DNA of 64,000 bases from Spirosoma sp. SC4-14 (GTDB lineage: Bacteria > Bacteroidota > Bacteroidia > Cytophagales > Spirosomataceae): assembly GCF_037201965.1 (NCBI RefSeq), contig NZ_CP147518.1, forward strand, positions 1,549,001 to 1,613,000, read 5' to 3'. Positions within the stretch are counted from its first letter, which is position 1. Each line of letters begins with the position of its first letter. Below, in pieces: positions 8,485-16,907 of the stretch. The position numbers and the translations under genes were made by a program. The notes under the pieces are model-generated. The model searched no databases and was not told where the DNA came from. It was given only the letters and a program-made list of their open reading frames with translations.

Positions 8485-9561
8485 ATGGAGAATTCAAATT
8501 CATCAGCCCTTAGCGATGGCGCACAACAGGCCAATCTTGTTTCTAACGAAAATGCTGAAGCGATGTTCGGTACCGAACAGGGCGAAACAAATATGGTAAA
8601 GCTCGTGGACGGTAAGTTGACGCCCATTGGTGATACCGAAGACGATGTTATGGACGAACAGCTCCGAAATCGCTATAGCAGCGATGAAGAGCGGAGTTTG
8701 CAGGGCGACCAGCAGCGGTCGAAAACCTACGAAAACTCAGACGCAGCTTTGCACATTGGCGATGTGATTGATGAGCGCAATATTCCGAATGACCCAATTG
8801 CCGAAGCTGAACTGACGGGTAATCCCGACGCGGGCGATTCGGTGAATACCGGATTGCCTTCGGAAAATGAACCAACTGATCGGACCGAAAAAGGCTCTGA
8901 CACTACGCCAACTGGTTCTTTCGACGCGTTTATGGTACCAGTCGGCATCGCAGAACCTGCCTTGCTGAACTCCGTTCCTACAACGCCACCATCGCCTGAC
9001 CCTACGCAGCCTGTGCCCGGCATTCCGGAAACACCGCCGGTTCCGCCAGCACCCGGTCCCGAAATACCGGATCTGCCCGGAACACCAAAACCAGCGCAGC
9101 CCGAAATTCAGGAGCCCGACCAGCCCGACCGATCGCATGAAGTTAATGCGAACCGGAGCCATGCCTATCATCATCTGGCATCAGCCAATTTTCTGACTTA
9201 CACGGCAGAACTATCGGGGTTGATTGATGAGAACGATGTAGAACCCGGCGAAGCCATTCCGGGAAATCAGTACGAAGGATTGTCGAGTGGGCCCGACGAT
9301 GAAGGTATGGACGAAATGCCCGATACCGGTGATTCGGCTCACCCGTATGATGTTAATGCCAAGGATGCCGATGTATATCAGCCCGGTGAACGTCCCGAAG
9401 AGAAAAAAGAAACTCAGAAGATGCCGCGCGAAATGCTGGACGAAAGTAGCGTAACAGCACAGGATATGATCTCGGGGACAGATCGTTCGGATCAGAAATC
9501 AACAGAAGGCCTCGACCGAAAATACAACGACCCCGAAGCGGCTCGTGATATGGCGAGTTAA
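8485..9561 (+). CDS. Acidic, disordered hypothetical protein
   Basis: The 358-residue product has no signal peptide, no membrane segment and no recognised domain. It is rich in Asp, Glu, Ser, Pro, Asn and Gly. The central part (about residues 165-210) is a Pro-rich tract with PPVPPAPGPEIPDLPGTPKP, and the C-terminal third is highly charged (PGERPEEKKETQKMPREML). A disordered cytoplasmic protein is the best reading. Codon use and third-position GC match the neighbours, so the frame is likely real despite low complexity. It stands alone between the FAD/Fe-S gene and a DUF1080 gene. Function unknown; a general-stress or hydration role would be speculation. Confidence 0.7.
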   Translation: MENSNSSALSDGAQQANLVSNENAEAMFGTEQGETNMVKLVDGKLTPIGDTEDDVMDEQLRNRYSSDEERSLQGDQQRSKTYENSDAALHIGDVIDERNIPNDPIAEAELTGNPDAGDSVNTGLPSENEPTDRTEKGSDTTPTGSFDAFMVPVGIAEPALLNSVPTTPPSPDPTQPVPGIPETPPVPPAPGPEIPDLPGTPKPAQPEIQEPDQPDRSHEVNANRSHAYHHLASANFLTYTAELSGLIDENDVEPGEAIPGNQYEGLSSGPDDEGMDEMPDTGDSAHPYDVNAKDADVYQPGERPEEKKETQKMPREMLDESSVTAQDMISGTDRSDQKSTEGLDRKYNDPEAARDMAS

Positions 9562-9591
9562 TACGCTTTTGAGTTAACAAGTTAGACTAAG

Positions 9592-9665
9592 TAGCGCGGG
9601 TAGGAATCTGTACTTTATATGCACTGGAAACAGGTATATGAAGTGCGGGTTTCCACCCGCGTTAG
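9592..9665. repeat. Imperfect long inverted repeat (GCGGGT family)
   Basis: Arms of about 30 bases starting TAGCGCGGGTAGGAATC and ending GGTTTCCACCCGCGTTA pair imperfectly around a GCACTGGAAACAGG centre. TTTTTTTC follows the right arm. It probably terminates transcription of the gene ending at 9561. A related word, GTGCGGGTTT, recurs before the rhs gene at about 50239. Confidence 0.5.
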
Positions 9666-9694
9666 TTTTTTTCTACTTTTAACCGCTAAATCGT

Positions 9695-10396
9695 ATGAAG
9701 CCCATGAAAAACTTACTAATTCCCTGCCTGCTGCTGAGTGCACTGGTGGCAGCAACACCTCCGGCTAAAAAACCAAAGTGGACATCTCTTTTCAACGGAA
9801 AAGAAATTAAAGGCTGGCACAGTTACCATAAAGACGGTGTGGTTGGCTGGAATATTGAAGACGGAGCCCTGACACCCGACGGTACAGGTGGCGACCTGGT
9901 GACCGACAAGGAGTATGAAAATTTCGAGCTCGAATTCGAGTTCAAAATTCCGAAAGGCAGCAATAGTGGTGTTGTCTATAAAATTATTGACAGCCCCGAT
10001 ATTAAATCAACCTATATGTCGGGCCCTGAATATCAGGTCATCGACGACAAGGGCTACCTGGATGGCGATGGAAAGCCTTACAAGTTGAAAGATACCCAGT
10101 TAACTGGTGCTAACTATGATATGATTCCTCCGGCTGATATGGACGCGGCAAAAGCACCCGGCGAGTGGAACAAAGGCCGAATTGTGGTCAACAACAATCA
10201 TGTTGAACATTATCTGAATGGCAAAAAAATGGTTGCGTATGAATACGGTTCCGACAACTGGAAACAACTGGTTGCCAAGAGTAAATTTGCTAACTGGCCC
10301 TATGCAACGCCACACGCCAAAGGTAAAATAGCCCTGCAAAACCATAGCCCGAAAGAAAAAGTCTGGTACCGCAATATTCAGATTCGGGAATTGTAG
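9695..10396 (+). CDS. DUF1080 (3-keto-disaccharide hydrolase-like) secreted protein
   Basis: The 233-residue protein begins with a signal peptide (MKPMKNLLIPCLLLSALVA) and is exported. The mature part is a single DUF1080 domain, a jelly-roll related to concanavalin-like lectins: TSLFNGKEIKGWHSY at the start, then FELEFEFKIPKGSNSGVVY, GPEYQVIDD, GEWNKGRIVVNNNHVEHYLNG and IALQNH at the end. Some members hydrolyse 3-keto-glycosides, which fits a carbohydrate-degrading organism; others are of unknown function. ATG codons at 9695 and 9704 are both possible starts. The gene is followed by a strong terminator and appears to be a single transcription unit. Confidence 0.88.
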   Translation: MKPMKNLLIPCLLLSALVAATPPAKKPKWTSLFNGKEIKGWHSYHKDGVVGWNIEDGALTPDGTGGDLVTDKEYENFELEFEFKIPKGSNSGVVYKIIDSPDIKSTYMSGPEYQVIDDKGYLDGDGKPYKLKDTQLTGANYDMIPPADMDAAKAPGEWNKGRIVVNNNHVEHYLNGKKMVAYEYGSDNWKQLVAKSKFANWPYATPHAKGKIALQNHSPKEKVWYRNIQIREL

Positions 10397-10413
10397 ATTG
10401 ATCAATTATCATT

Positions 10414-10451
10414 AGCGATGCCACGGTTCAGAACCGTGGCATCGCTTTTTT
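10414..10451. terminator. Strong hairpin terminator
   Basis: A perfect 16-bp stem (AGCGATGCCACGGTTC with its complement) is followed by a T-run on the plus strand. It lies between the DUF1080 gene and the convergent arfB gene and could serve both. Confidence 0.85.
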
Positions 10452-10496
10452 GAGACAACTGGTTCGTCCGCGATACAATCACGGACGAGCCTATCT

Positions 10497-10898
10497 CTAA
10501 TAATCTACCCGTTTGCGGGCTGTTTTCACATCGCCTTTTCGTTTCTTCTCCGCAATTCGTTCATCGACCGAAGCTTTTGAGGGTTTGGTTGCCTTGCGGG
10601 GTTTCGGTTTCTCAAACGCTTTCTCAATCAGGCGATAAAATTTCTTCGTTACTTTCTCCTTATTGGCCAACTGCGTTCGCTCGGTTTGATGCGTCAGCAC
10701 CAGCTCACCATCGGTAGTGAGTTTATTGGCCAGTTTTTCTTCCAGAATGGCTCGTTCCTCATCGGTCAGCAAGGCCGAATGCCGAACATTGAAGCGCAAT
10801 TCGGCTTTAGTCGATACTTTATTAACGTTCTGACCACCCGCGCCCCCGCTTCGGGCAAACTGATAGCGGATGTCGGGTTGCAGGCGAATTGCATCCAT
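10497..10898 (-). CDS. arfB: Alternative ribosome-rescue factor / peptidyl-tRNA hydrolase ArfB
   Basis: This 133-residue protein releases nascent chains from ribosomes stalled without a stop codon by hydrolysing peptidyl-tRNA. It contains the release-factor GGQ motif in the context RSGGAGGQNVNKVST (GGQ at residues 21-23), the conserved LTHQTERTQLANK segment, and a long basic C-terminal tail (KKRKGDVKTARKRVDY) that in ArfB reads the empty mRNA channel. Length and order match the ArfB/YaeJ family rather than RF1/RF2, because no codon-recognition domain is present. The gene is transcribed towards the terminator at 10414-10451. Confidence 0.93.
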   Translation of the reverse strand: MDAIRLQPDIRYQFARSGGAGGQNVNKVSTKAELRFNVRHSALLTDEERAILEEKLANKLTTDGELVLTHQTERTQLANKEKVTKKFYRLIEKAFEKPKPRKATKPSKASVDERIAEKKRKGDVKTARKRVDY

Positions 10899-11002
10899 TT
10901 TTAATCGATTCTTTTAGTAGACTTTGTGTGGAAAAATGCCGATTGGCCGAACAATACCGGAATGGATCGGTTCTTTTTGTCAAAACTAATTGATTCAACG
11001 TT

Positions 11003-11344
11003 ATGGCACATCATGATCAAAAAATTGATACCATGCTCGACGATACTCTGGCGGCATTAGGGGGTAGTGCTCCTGCCACAACGCCCGATACAGGGGTCAA
11101 TCTGATTCAGGAATGGATTGGAGTTGTGCGCTCGAACGTGAGTACACAATGGGTTGCCGAGCCGCTCGAAAAGCTACGTGATGCAATCAACGGGAATAAC
11201 ATTCGGGATGTTGAGCGGATCTTGTATGACCTTTCCGGCGAAACGATCGATCTGGCAAACAATGCTGCCCAGGGCGAGTATAAAGAACGCTTGCAGAACT
11301 TGTCAACGGCTCTGAAAGACTTTGCCCGGAACCTGGCTAACTAA
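11003..11344 (+). CDS. Tandem small-helical family, member 1
   Basis: A 113-residue, predicted all-helical soluble protein and the first of eight neighbouring paralogs. Shared positions seen here are MLDDTLAAL at the N-terminus, TGVNLIQEWIGVV with the invariant Trp, a middle helix PLEKLRDAI, then ILYDLSGETIDLA and the C-terminal helix LSTALKDFARNLA. No signal peptide, cysteine or membrane helix is present. I do not recognise the family. It starts about 100 bases after the divergent arfB and is separated from member 2 by 28 bases, which suggests a common transcript. Confidence 0.75.
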   Translation: MAHHDQKIDTMLDDTLAALGGSAPATTPDTGVNLIQEWIGVVRSNVSTQWVAEPLEKLRDAINGNNIRDVERILYDLSGETIDLANNAAQGEYKERLQNLSTALKDFARNLAN

Positions 11345-11372
11345 CCTACTGACCTTTAATCGATACGATATC

Positions 11373-11750
11373 ATGATTTCGCAGAACCCAAATCAAGCAT
11401 CGCTCATTGAGCAAACCGTAAACACATTTGACGGAAGTATTGGAGCAACAACAGCTACCGATGGTTTGTCGATCATTGACCAGTGGCTGAATCGACTCGA
11501 TGGAGCGGGCGACGACGATACCGACGATATTGCCGACACGCTCGAAAGCCTGCGAGCGGAGGTCCACACGGCTCAAAAATACAACCGGCCCGACAATGAG
11601 CGAATTGCCAGTTTGTTGCAGGAACTGATCGACCAGACAAAACGAGTGGCGTCAACAGCCGAAGCCAGTGCCGAGCAGGAAGAGCTTTCGCAGTTGATTG
11701 CAACGCTGGAAAATCTGCATCGGCAGGTTGCAAGCTTCGGCCAACCTTAA
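11373..11750 (+). CDS. Tandem small-helical family, member 2
   Basis: A 125-residue paralog. It has SLIEQTVNTF, then DGLSIIDQWLNRL with the conserved Gly and Trp, an acidic insertion GAGDDDTDDIADTLESL, and a long helix IASLLQELIDQTKRVA. The C-terminal helix is less like the others and lacks the usual aromatic-Ala-x-x-Leu ending. The frame stays open back to 11322, overlapping member 1, but the ATG at 11373 restores the family N-terminus, so I use it. Function unknown. Confidence 0.75.
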   Translation: MISQNPNQASLIEQTVNTFDGSIGATTATDGLSIIDQWLNRLDGAGDDDTDDIADTLESLRAEVHTAQKYNRPDNERIASLLQELIDQTKRVASTAEASAEQEELSQLIATLENLHRQVASFGQP

Positions 11751-11782
11751 TCTGAATTACTAATCCTAAACCAAGATAAAAA

Positions 11783-12412
11783 ATGGCAATTAATCAGCAT
11801 GCTGCTAACCTTGTCGATATCACTGTTGGCGCGTTCAATGGCGATGTGACAAGCATTTCGCCAATGGATGGTATCTCGCTTATTGATAGCTGGATTACTA
11901 CATTGCGAAATGGTAAACGAACTGAAAATGAGCCTAATACCATATCGGTGGCCAATGGCCTGAGCGAGTTGAAAGCTGAACTGCAAAGCGGTAATCCGAA
12001 TGGATGGCACATCCGGGGTATTCTCGAAAACCTGATAAATCAGGTGAAACATACGTCGGGTTTAGCCGAGTCGGATGTGAAAACCAAGCTGCTTCCGCTA
12101 ATTGAATCGCTGGAGGATTTCTGCCAGCAGCTTGGTGGTTCGCCAGCACCTGCCCGCAAAAGTGAGCGTGCACCAATGACGAGTACGGTAGGGGGCGAGT
12201 CGACTACGGGTAGTGTTGGAACATCGGCTTTGGGCGATACCATAGGCAATGATGGCAGTATACAAAATACGGTTCCTATGGGCGATGATTATACCCCCGG
12301 CTCTGGTACTCGTTCGTCGGGGGTATCGAGTGGTACAATGCCTGATCATGCAACCCGGTCGCAATCCGGCAATACCGACACGGGCTCGTCGGGTGGGCGT
12401 TCGCAGTATTAG
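11783..12412 (+). CDS. Tandem small-helical family, member 3, with Ser/Gly/Thr-rich tail
   Basis: The longest paralog, 209 residues. Residues 1-120 carry the family core: NLVDITVGAF, DGISLIDSWITTL with the invariant Trp, LSELKAELQS, IRGILENLINQV and IESLEDFCQQLGG. The last 85 or so residues form a low-complexity Ser/Gly/Thr tail (for example TPGSGTRSSGVSSGTMPDHA) that no other member has; it is probably disordered. The tail may be a fused linker or an interaction segment. Function unknown. Confidence 0.75.
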   Translation: MAINQHAANLVDITVGAFNGDVTSISPMDGISLIDSWITTLRNGKRTENEPNTISVANGLSELKAELQSGNPNGWHIRGILENLINQVKHTSGLAESDVKTKLLPLIESLEDFCQQLGGSPAPARKSERAPMTSTVGGESTTGSVGTSALGDTIGNDGSIQNTVPMGDDYTPGSGTRSSGVSSGTMPDHATRSQSGNTDTGSSGGRSQY

Positions 12413-12514
12413 CAAGGGGCAGCACCAATGCCCAGCGAGGGTCAAACAAAGCGACGATATAGGGGTTTACTAAATAGCAATATTCAAACATCTCCAGTTT
12501 GGAGGGCTAAAACT

Positions 12515-12874
12515 ATGGCAAATCAACATTCTCAGACAACCGGTTCGTCGGCAACTACCTTGCTCGATGCTACCGTAGCTGCTTTCGACCAGGGGCAGGC
12601 GGTTTCGCCCCAGGAAGGTATGTCGCTCATTACGGACTGGTTTTCGTCGATTAAAAATAATCATCTGACTACCGATCTTGTGGAGCCACTTATGGCGCTT
12701 CATGATGAACTACAGTCTGACCAGCCAAACCCAAAACGGCTTCAGCAGTTGCTGAACGAACTGGCCGATAAGACCGATAAAGCAACTCCTAAAGCAGAAG
12801 GCGATTTGCAATCGCGCCTACAAACGCTGTCAACCGCACTCCGCAATTTCGCCGGACAGATTTTAACTAGTTAA
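12515..12874 (+). CDS. Tandem small-helical family, member 4
   Basis: A 119-residue paralog with TLLDATVAAF, EGMSLITDWFSSI with the conserved Trp, PLMALHDELQ, LQQLLNELADKT and LSTALRNFAGQIL. It is the member closest to the family consensus. The frame is open from 12428, but the upstream part lacks family similarity, so the ATG at 12515 is preferred. About 100 bases separate it from member 3. Confidence 0.75.
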   Translation: MANQHSQTTGSSATTLLDATVAAFDQGQAVSPQEGMSLITDWFSSIKNNHLTTDLVEPLMALHDELQSDQPNPKRLQQLLNELADKTDKATPKAEGDLQSRLQTLSTALRNFAGQILTS

Positions 12875-12959
12875 CGTTTAGATTTTTCAACGCTTCACTT
12901 GTTTAGCACCCTTGCAAAGCACTGAAAACTCTAAGCTGAAAACGGAAAACTGAAAAAAC

Positions 12960-13298
12960 ATGGCATCACATGCATTGGATCAGCGTCTGATTGAACAAAC
13001 CATCGACCTGACCGGGAACAGTTCTGAAACTTCACCCGCCGATGGGGTTCAGCTCATTAGTGGATGGCTGAAAGTTATAGAAGGCAATAAAAGTACCGAG
13101 CTGATTGAAGGTAAACTAAAAGAGCTACAGACTCTGTTGCAATTTTCTAAGCCTGACATAGACCGGATTCGTGGCCTACTGCTCGACCTGGCCGATGATG
13201 CTGAGCAGGTAACTCAGGCGTCGGACCTTCAGGCGCCAACAATTAACAAGTTGGAACACGTAATCGATGCGCTCCAGAAACTGGCCAGTCAGTTGTGA
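12960..13298 (+). CDS. Tandem small-helical family, member 5
   Basis: A 112-residue paralog: RLIEQTIDLTG, DGVQLISGWLKVI with the conserved Trp, LKELQTLLQ, IRGLLLDLADDA and VIDALQKLASQL. The 85-base gap before it contains repeats of the CTGAAAAC type. It is followed by a palindromic repeat (13310-13373), which may separate the array into two transcripts. Confidence 0.75.
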   Translation: MASHALDQRLIEQTIDLTGNSSETSPADGVQLISGWLKVIEGNKSTELIEGKLKELQTLLQFSKPDIDRIRGLLLDLADDAEQVTQASDLQAPTINKLEHVIDALQKLASQL

Positions 13299-13309
13299 AA
13301 AAAAGGTAG

Positions 13310-13373
13310 ATGGTTTATGGTTGTGTAGCATAAGAACATACCTTCTTTTTGGGCAGCGCAACTATAAACCATA
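13310..13373. repeat. ATGGTTTATGGTTG-family palindrome, copy 1
   Basis: ATGGTTTATGGTTG at the left pairs with CAACTATAAACCAT at the right (one mismatch) across a 36-base centre. It belongs to the same family as the copies at 14534, 29252 and 38673. It lies between members 5 and 6 of the small-helical array. Confidence 0.7.
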
Positions 13374-13406
13374 TACCGAAAATGATATACCGAAAACCGA
13401 AACCAC

Positions 13407-13751
13407 ATGGGAACGAACATACTGGAAGAGCGAATGCTTGAGGATACGCTGGGCGCGTTTCGAAATGATAGCGACGGTGGTATTTCTCAGGCGCAGGGCG
13501 TTATGCTGATCGACGGTTGGCTACAGGCGTTAGAGGGCGACCCAAACCTGGACCAGATTAAAGGGCAACTCAATGAGTTACGTGATGAATTGCAGGCCCC
13601 ACAGCCCGATCATCGGCATGTGCGGGAGTTGATGCTAAGTTTAGCCGACAAAACACAGGAAATAGCCGAAGAACCAGTTTCGGAAGGAGTCTGGACAGGC
13701 GGTTTAGAAAGCCTATCGAAAATTCTACGGAGTTTTGGTGGGAAATTATAG
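13407..13751 (+). CDS. Tandem small-helical family, member 6
   Basis: A 114-residue paralog with RMLEDTLGAF, QGVMLIDGWLQAL with the conserved Trp, LNELRDELQ, VRELMLSLADKT and LSKILRSFGGKL. Its N-terminal segment is almost the same as that of member 7 (RMLTDTLGAF), so these two probably arose from a recent duplication. Function unknown. Confidence 0.75.
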   Translation: MGTNILEERMLEDTLGAFRNDSDGGISQAQGVMLIDGWLQALEGDPNLDQIKGQLNELRDELQAPQPDHRHVRELMLSLADKTQEIAEEPVSEGVWTGGLESLSKILRSFGGKL

Positions 13752-13822
13752 CCAATTCACCTATATTCGATTACAAGCAAATGGCTCTTGTAACTGAGTA
13801 CGACAAGTAAATTCACTACATT

Positions 13823-14173
13823 ATGGAAGAAGCTCAAACAACTCTCGAACACCGAATGCTAACCGATACGCTGGGCGCGTTCGGAGATGGTAATGCAGTA
13901 GCCATTTCGCCTGAGCAGGGAATTTTGCTGCTTGAGGGCTGGATGAATGCACTGCGGGGAGATATTGGCGCTGAGCGAATTCTGGCCGAAGTAGAAGCCC
14001 TGCGCGATCATCTGAAGTCAGGAGAATTTGACGAAAGCACCATCCGAAATCTGTTATTAAGTCTGGCCAGTCATACATCGGCTCTGTCGCACGAGCCAAG
14101 AGTCGATCAGGCAACGGCCCGTCAGTTGAGTCTGCTAGTGACTGCTTTACGCAACTTTAGCCACCAGTTCTGA
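13823..14173 (+). CDS. Tandem small-helical family, member 7
   Basis: A 116-residue paralog with RMLTDTLGAF, QGILLLEGWMNAL with the conserved Trp, VEALRDHLKS, IRNLLLSLASHT and LVTALRNFSHQF. The stop is separated from the ATG of member 8 by one base, so the two genes are probably translationally coupled. Confidence 0.75.
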   Translation: MEEAQTTLEHRMLTDTLGAFGDGNAVAISPEQGILLLEGWMNALRGDIGAERILAEVEALRDHLKSGEFDESTIRNLLLSLASHTSALSHEPRVDQATARQLSLLVTALRNFSHQF

Positions 14174-14174
14174 T

Positions 14175-14525
14175 ATGCTATCACACGAAGAATCAACCAA
14201 TCTGCTCGATTCCACAATGGAGGTTCTGAGCCCGGATTCTACTGCGGCTATACCGCAAAGTGGAACAGGTGTTATTAGCGACTGGTTGGCGCAACTTCGT
14301 CAGACGGATAATGCTACGGAGTTGACCAATGTTCTTGAACAGGTAAAAACCGAATTGGAAAGCGATCAGGTAAATACCGGCGAGTTAGCCCAATTGCTCA
14401 ATCAACTGGCTACGCTGACGCTTGAATTCAGCACCCGGATGGGGTCGGAGGGCGATATTGCTCCTCGTTTAGAAGGTCTGGCATCGGCCCTGCGCGAACT
14501 GGCCGGACAGTTAGGGCATCAATAA
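14175..14525 (+). CDS. Tandem small-helical family, member 8
   Basis: The last and most divergent paralog, 116 residues: NLLDSTMEVL, GTGVISDWLAQL with the conserved Trp, LEQVKTELES, LAQLLNQLATLT and LASALRELAGQLG. It follows member 7 with a one-base gap and is followed by a palindromic repeat that may act as terminator. Function unknown. Confidence 0.75.
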   Translation: MLSHEESTNLLDSTMEVLSPDSTAAIPQSGTGVISDWLAQLRQTDNATELTNVLEQVKTELESDQVNTGELAQLLNQLATLTLEFSTRMGSEGDIAPRLEGLASALRELAGQLGHQ

Positions 14526-14533
14526 ACGTTTAT

Positions 14534-14588
14534 GGTTTATGGTTGCTCGGCCCATTTAGGTTCTCAACAGGCGAAGCAACCATAAACC
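14534..14588. repeat. ATGGTTTATGGTTGCTC-family palindrome, copy 2
   Basis: GGTTTATGGTTGCT pairs perfectly with AGCAACCATAAACC over a central spacer containing CCCATTTAGGTTCTCAACAG. The same spacer words occur in the copy at 29252-29310, so the whole element, not just the arms, is conserved. Confidence 0.75.
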
Positions 14589-14601
14589 GAATAGCTTTCT
14601 C

Positions 14602-15837
14602 TCACTTCCGCTGATTCCAGTAGATCAGTACATTCAGTGTAGCACGGCCCGAAGCAATAATGTCGAGGTCGCCATCGCCGTCGAGGTCGGCAGCTTGTAG
14701 GTCTTCGCAGGCCATACGAACGCTATCGTCCAAAGAATAACCGGTCACTTTATCGTTTTCACCAGGTTTAAACAATCGAATACCCACTTTCCCTTCAGCA
14801 TTAGGATTGCGCCAGCCAGCCACGATCTGATCGGTCCCCGCTCCCAGAAAATCGCCACAAACCAGCGCATGGCCCTGGCTAAACATATCGGTGAGCACAT
14901 CAACTTCCTTTTCTGTGAGTTTCTTCGATTTTTTGAACGAATAATTGCCGCTCTCGACCTGTAGCAGATTGCCATGCATGGGCTGAATGGTGGCAATGGC
15001 TTTTCCGCCGTTGAGCCGTCGGATTTCACCAATGCCTTCAATGCCGTTGTTGAGGAGGGGCAGCGAATTGCTGGCTGCTTCCTTATCGTAAGAGCGCCAC
15101 TTCTTTTTAGTCCATTGAAAAATGTTTCCGCCTTCTTTGCTGGCAACAATAATGCCTGTTGCCGACCCGTTGTCGCCATCTTCCCAAATCTCAAAATTGT
15201 GGGTGAGGTGCATGGTTGAGTCGATCAGATACCGCTTCCAGGTAGATCGTGGGTCGTTTGGGAAGGCATAGCCCCAGATGCGCACGCCGTGCCCTTCCCC
15301 ATTTTTATTGCCATATCCATGTAGCGGAACTACAATGAGCTGGTAGTTATCTTTCCCGGTTTTTGCCCAGCGCATCCGGTGCGTGGTCACTTCATGCGGT
15401 AAACGAATGGCTTCCCAGTGCTGCGTTGGGTCTTGTGGGCGCATCAGATAAAAAACGGCTCCCGATTTTGTGCTGTCGCTGGTTTCGGCCGGGTTCCATC
15501 CGGCACCTACAGCTACCTCTACCCGACCATCGCCGTCCAGATCACGGGCGGCAATGCAAACGTTGTCCTGAGGTGTCAGATTGGCAGCCATCACATAGCG
15601 TTTCCAGGAACTGGTTTTATCGCCCGGATTCCGATACCAGACAAATTCTTTCTGATCGGCCAGTAATATGTCGGGCTTTCCGTCGCCATCAACATCGCCA
15701 ATGGCTAAACCATAACCAATACTGATTTGATTATCAACGACCTGAATCTTGAAATTGGGTGCGTTCGTTTGGGCCGATGCGGCCAGAGCGCAGGCCAGGC
15801 AAAGACCCGAAAGCCAGAAGGCAGGAACGATTTTCAT
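14602..15837 (-). CDS. Secreted FG-GAP/VCBS repeat protein
   Basis: The 411-residue product has a signal peptide (MKIVPAFWLSGLCLACALA) and calcium-binding-like repeats characteristic of FG-GAP/VCBS propellers: IGDVDGDGKPDILLAD near residue 46, ARDLDGDGRVEVAVG near 97, and AADLDGDGDLDIIASGRA near the C-terminus. The middle part contains less regular blades. These proteins are exported beta-propellers, often carbohydrate- or matrix-binding; the binding partner here is unknown. It is convergent with the small-helical array and lies 92 bases downstream of the metallo-hydrolase gene on the same strand. Confidence 0.85.
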   Translation of the reverse strand: MKIVPAFWLSGLCLACALAASAQTNAPNFKIQVVDNQISIGYGLAIGDVDGDGKPDILLADQKEFVWYRNPGDKTSSWKRYVMAANLTPQDNVCIAARDLDGDGRVEVAVGAGWNPAETSDSTKSGAVFYLMRPQDPTQHWEAIRLPHEVTTHRMRWAKTGKDNYQLIVVPLHGYGNKNGEGHGVRIWGYAFPNDPRSTWKRYLIDSTMHLTHNFEIWEDGDNGSATGIIVASKEGGNIFQWTKKKWRSYDKEAASNSLPLLNNGIEGIGEIRRLNGGKAIATIQPMHGNLLQVESGNYSFKKSKKLTEKEVDVLTDMFSQGHALVCGDFLGAGTDQIVAGWRNPNAEGKVGIRLFKPGENDKVTGYSLDDSVRMACEDLQAADLDGDGDLDIIASGRATLNVLIYWNQRK

Positions 15838-15929
15838 GCGTTTGTCTGATGAATAATCTGATACGTTAAAACTACGGTTTTGTATGACCGGGCTTGTCTA
15901 AAAAGCTGTATTGTCGTTTTCGATCCTAA

Positions 15930-16790
15930 TCAACCCATTGGATGGCTATTGGCAATGCTGATTCCTTCGCCCAGTTGCATGACCCGGTAGGGTGTTCCGT
16001 ACTGGTCGCAGGCTCGGACAAAATCGGCCGGGTCGGCTGTATTGAACTCGAACAGATCGTAGTGATGGGGAATAACAAGTCGGGCATCAATATCGCGGCC
16101 TAGCCGGGCGGCTTCGTCAGGGTTGAGGTTTCCGGCCACACGTCGTTCGGGTTTGTTGCCATTGATGGGCAGGAAGGCAACATCGAGGTTGAACGGGTTT
16201 AGCAGATCGGCCATGCCATCGTACCAGAGTGTGTCGCCAGAATGATAAACGCGGTAAGGGCCTAGTTCGACTACAAAGCCCATGAATTTACAGCGTCCTT
16301 CGGCATCGCGTTCGAGTTCGTTGTGCGCTGCCGGAACCCCGTGGAAAATGAAGTCCCCCACTGCAACCGTTTGTTTATCGGTTAGGCCAATAGGCCAGTT
16401 GGCTGGTGTTTTAAGCCGATCGGCTATAAATGCCCGATTTGCTTCGGGAATAACAAACTGTAGTGTAGGGCTAGCGTCAATCAGTGGTAGCAGCGTATCT
16501 GCATCAAGGTGGTCAGTATGGTTATGACTGGACGTAACAACATCGACCATCGTCAGTTTTTCCGGCTCAATTACCTGTTCTGCAATCCGAACATGGGGCT
16601 TGTCGGTGTTGGCGTATTTCCGACTCAATGAGTCAGACAAATAGGGGTCGAACAACAAATGCTGATTGTTGTATTGAAGCAAAAAACCACTCTGCCCCAG
16701 CCACCAGATGTGGAGGTGGTCGGCCTGAAATCGGGCATTTTCAATGTCGGCTAGTAAGGCTTCGTCTTTCCGGAAAGCAGGTTTGAGCAT
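15930..16790 (-). CDS. UlaG-like metallo-beta-lactamase-fold hydrolase
   Basis: The 286-residue cytoplasmic protein has the zinc-binding signature SSHNHTDHLD (His-x-His-x-Asp-His at about 89-94), further ligands in PAAHNE and YHSGDT, and a C-terminal PHHYDLFEF. These fit the UlaG/YtkL-like branch, whose founding member opens L-ascorbate-6-phosphate; most members have no known substrate. There are no ascorbate genes nearby, so I do not use the name ulaG. The gene lies downstream of the aldose epimerase with a palindrome between them. Confidence 0.85.
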   Translation of the reverse strand: MLKPAFRKDEALLADIENARFQADHLHIWWLGQSGFLLQYNNQHLLFDPYLSDSLSRKYANTDKPHVRIAEQVIEPEKLTMVDVVTSSHNHTDHLDADTLLPLIDASPTLQFVIPEANRAFIADRLKTPANWPIGLTDKQTVAVGDFIFHGVPAAHNELERDAEGRCKFMGFVVELGPYRVYHSGDTLWYDGMADLLNPFNLDVAFLPINGNKPERRVAGNLNPDEAARLGRDIDARLVIPHHYDLFEFNTADPADFVRACDQYGTPYRVMQLGEGISIANSHPMG

Positions 16791-16907
16791 AAAGTAACGA
16801 ACTGGCTTTATGTATGGAAACCGAATAGGCTGGCGTTTATACTCGTTGGCTAACTGTATAACTAGGTTGCTTATCGTTCAGAAACATTAAGGCCAACAAC
16901 TACAGAG

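Noticed and set aside
15930..16790. L-ascorbate-6-phosphate lactonase ulaG
   Set aside because: Fold and zinc ligands fit the UlaG-like branch, but no ascorbate transport or decarboxylase genes are near, so only the family name is supported.
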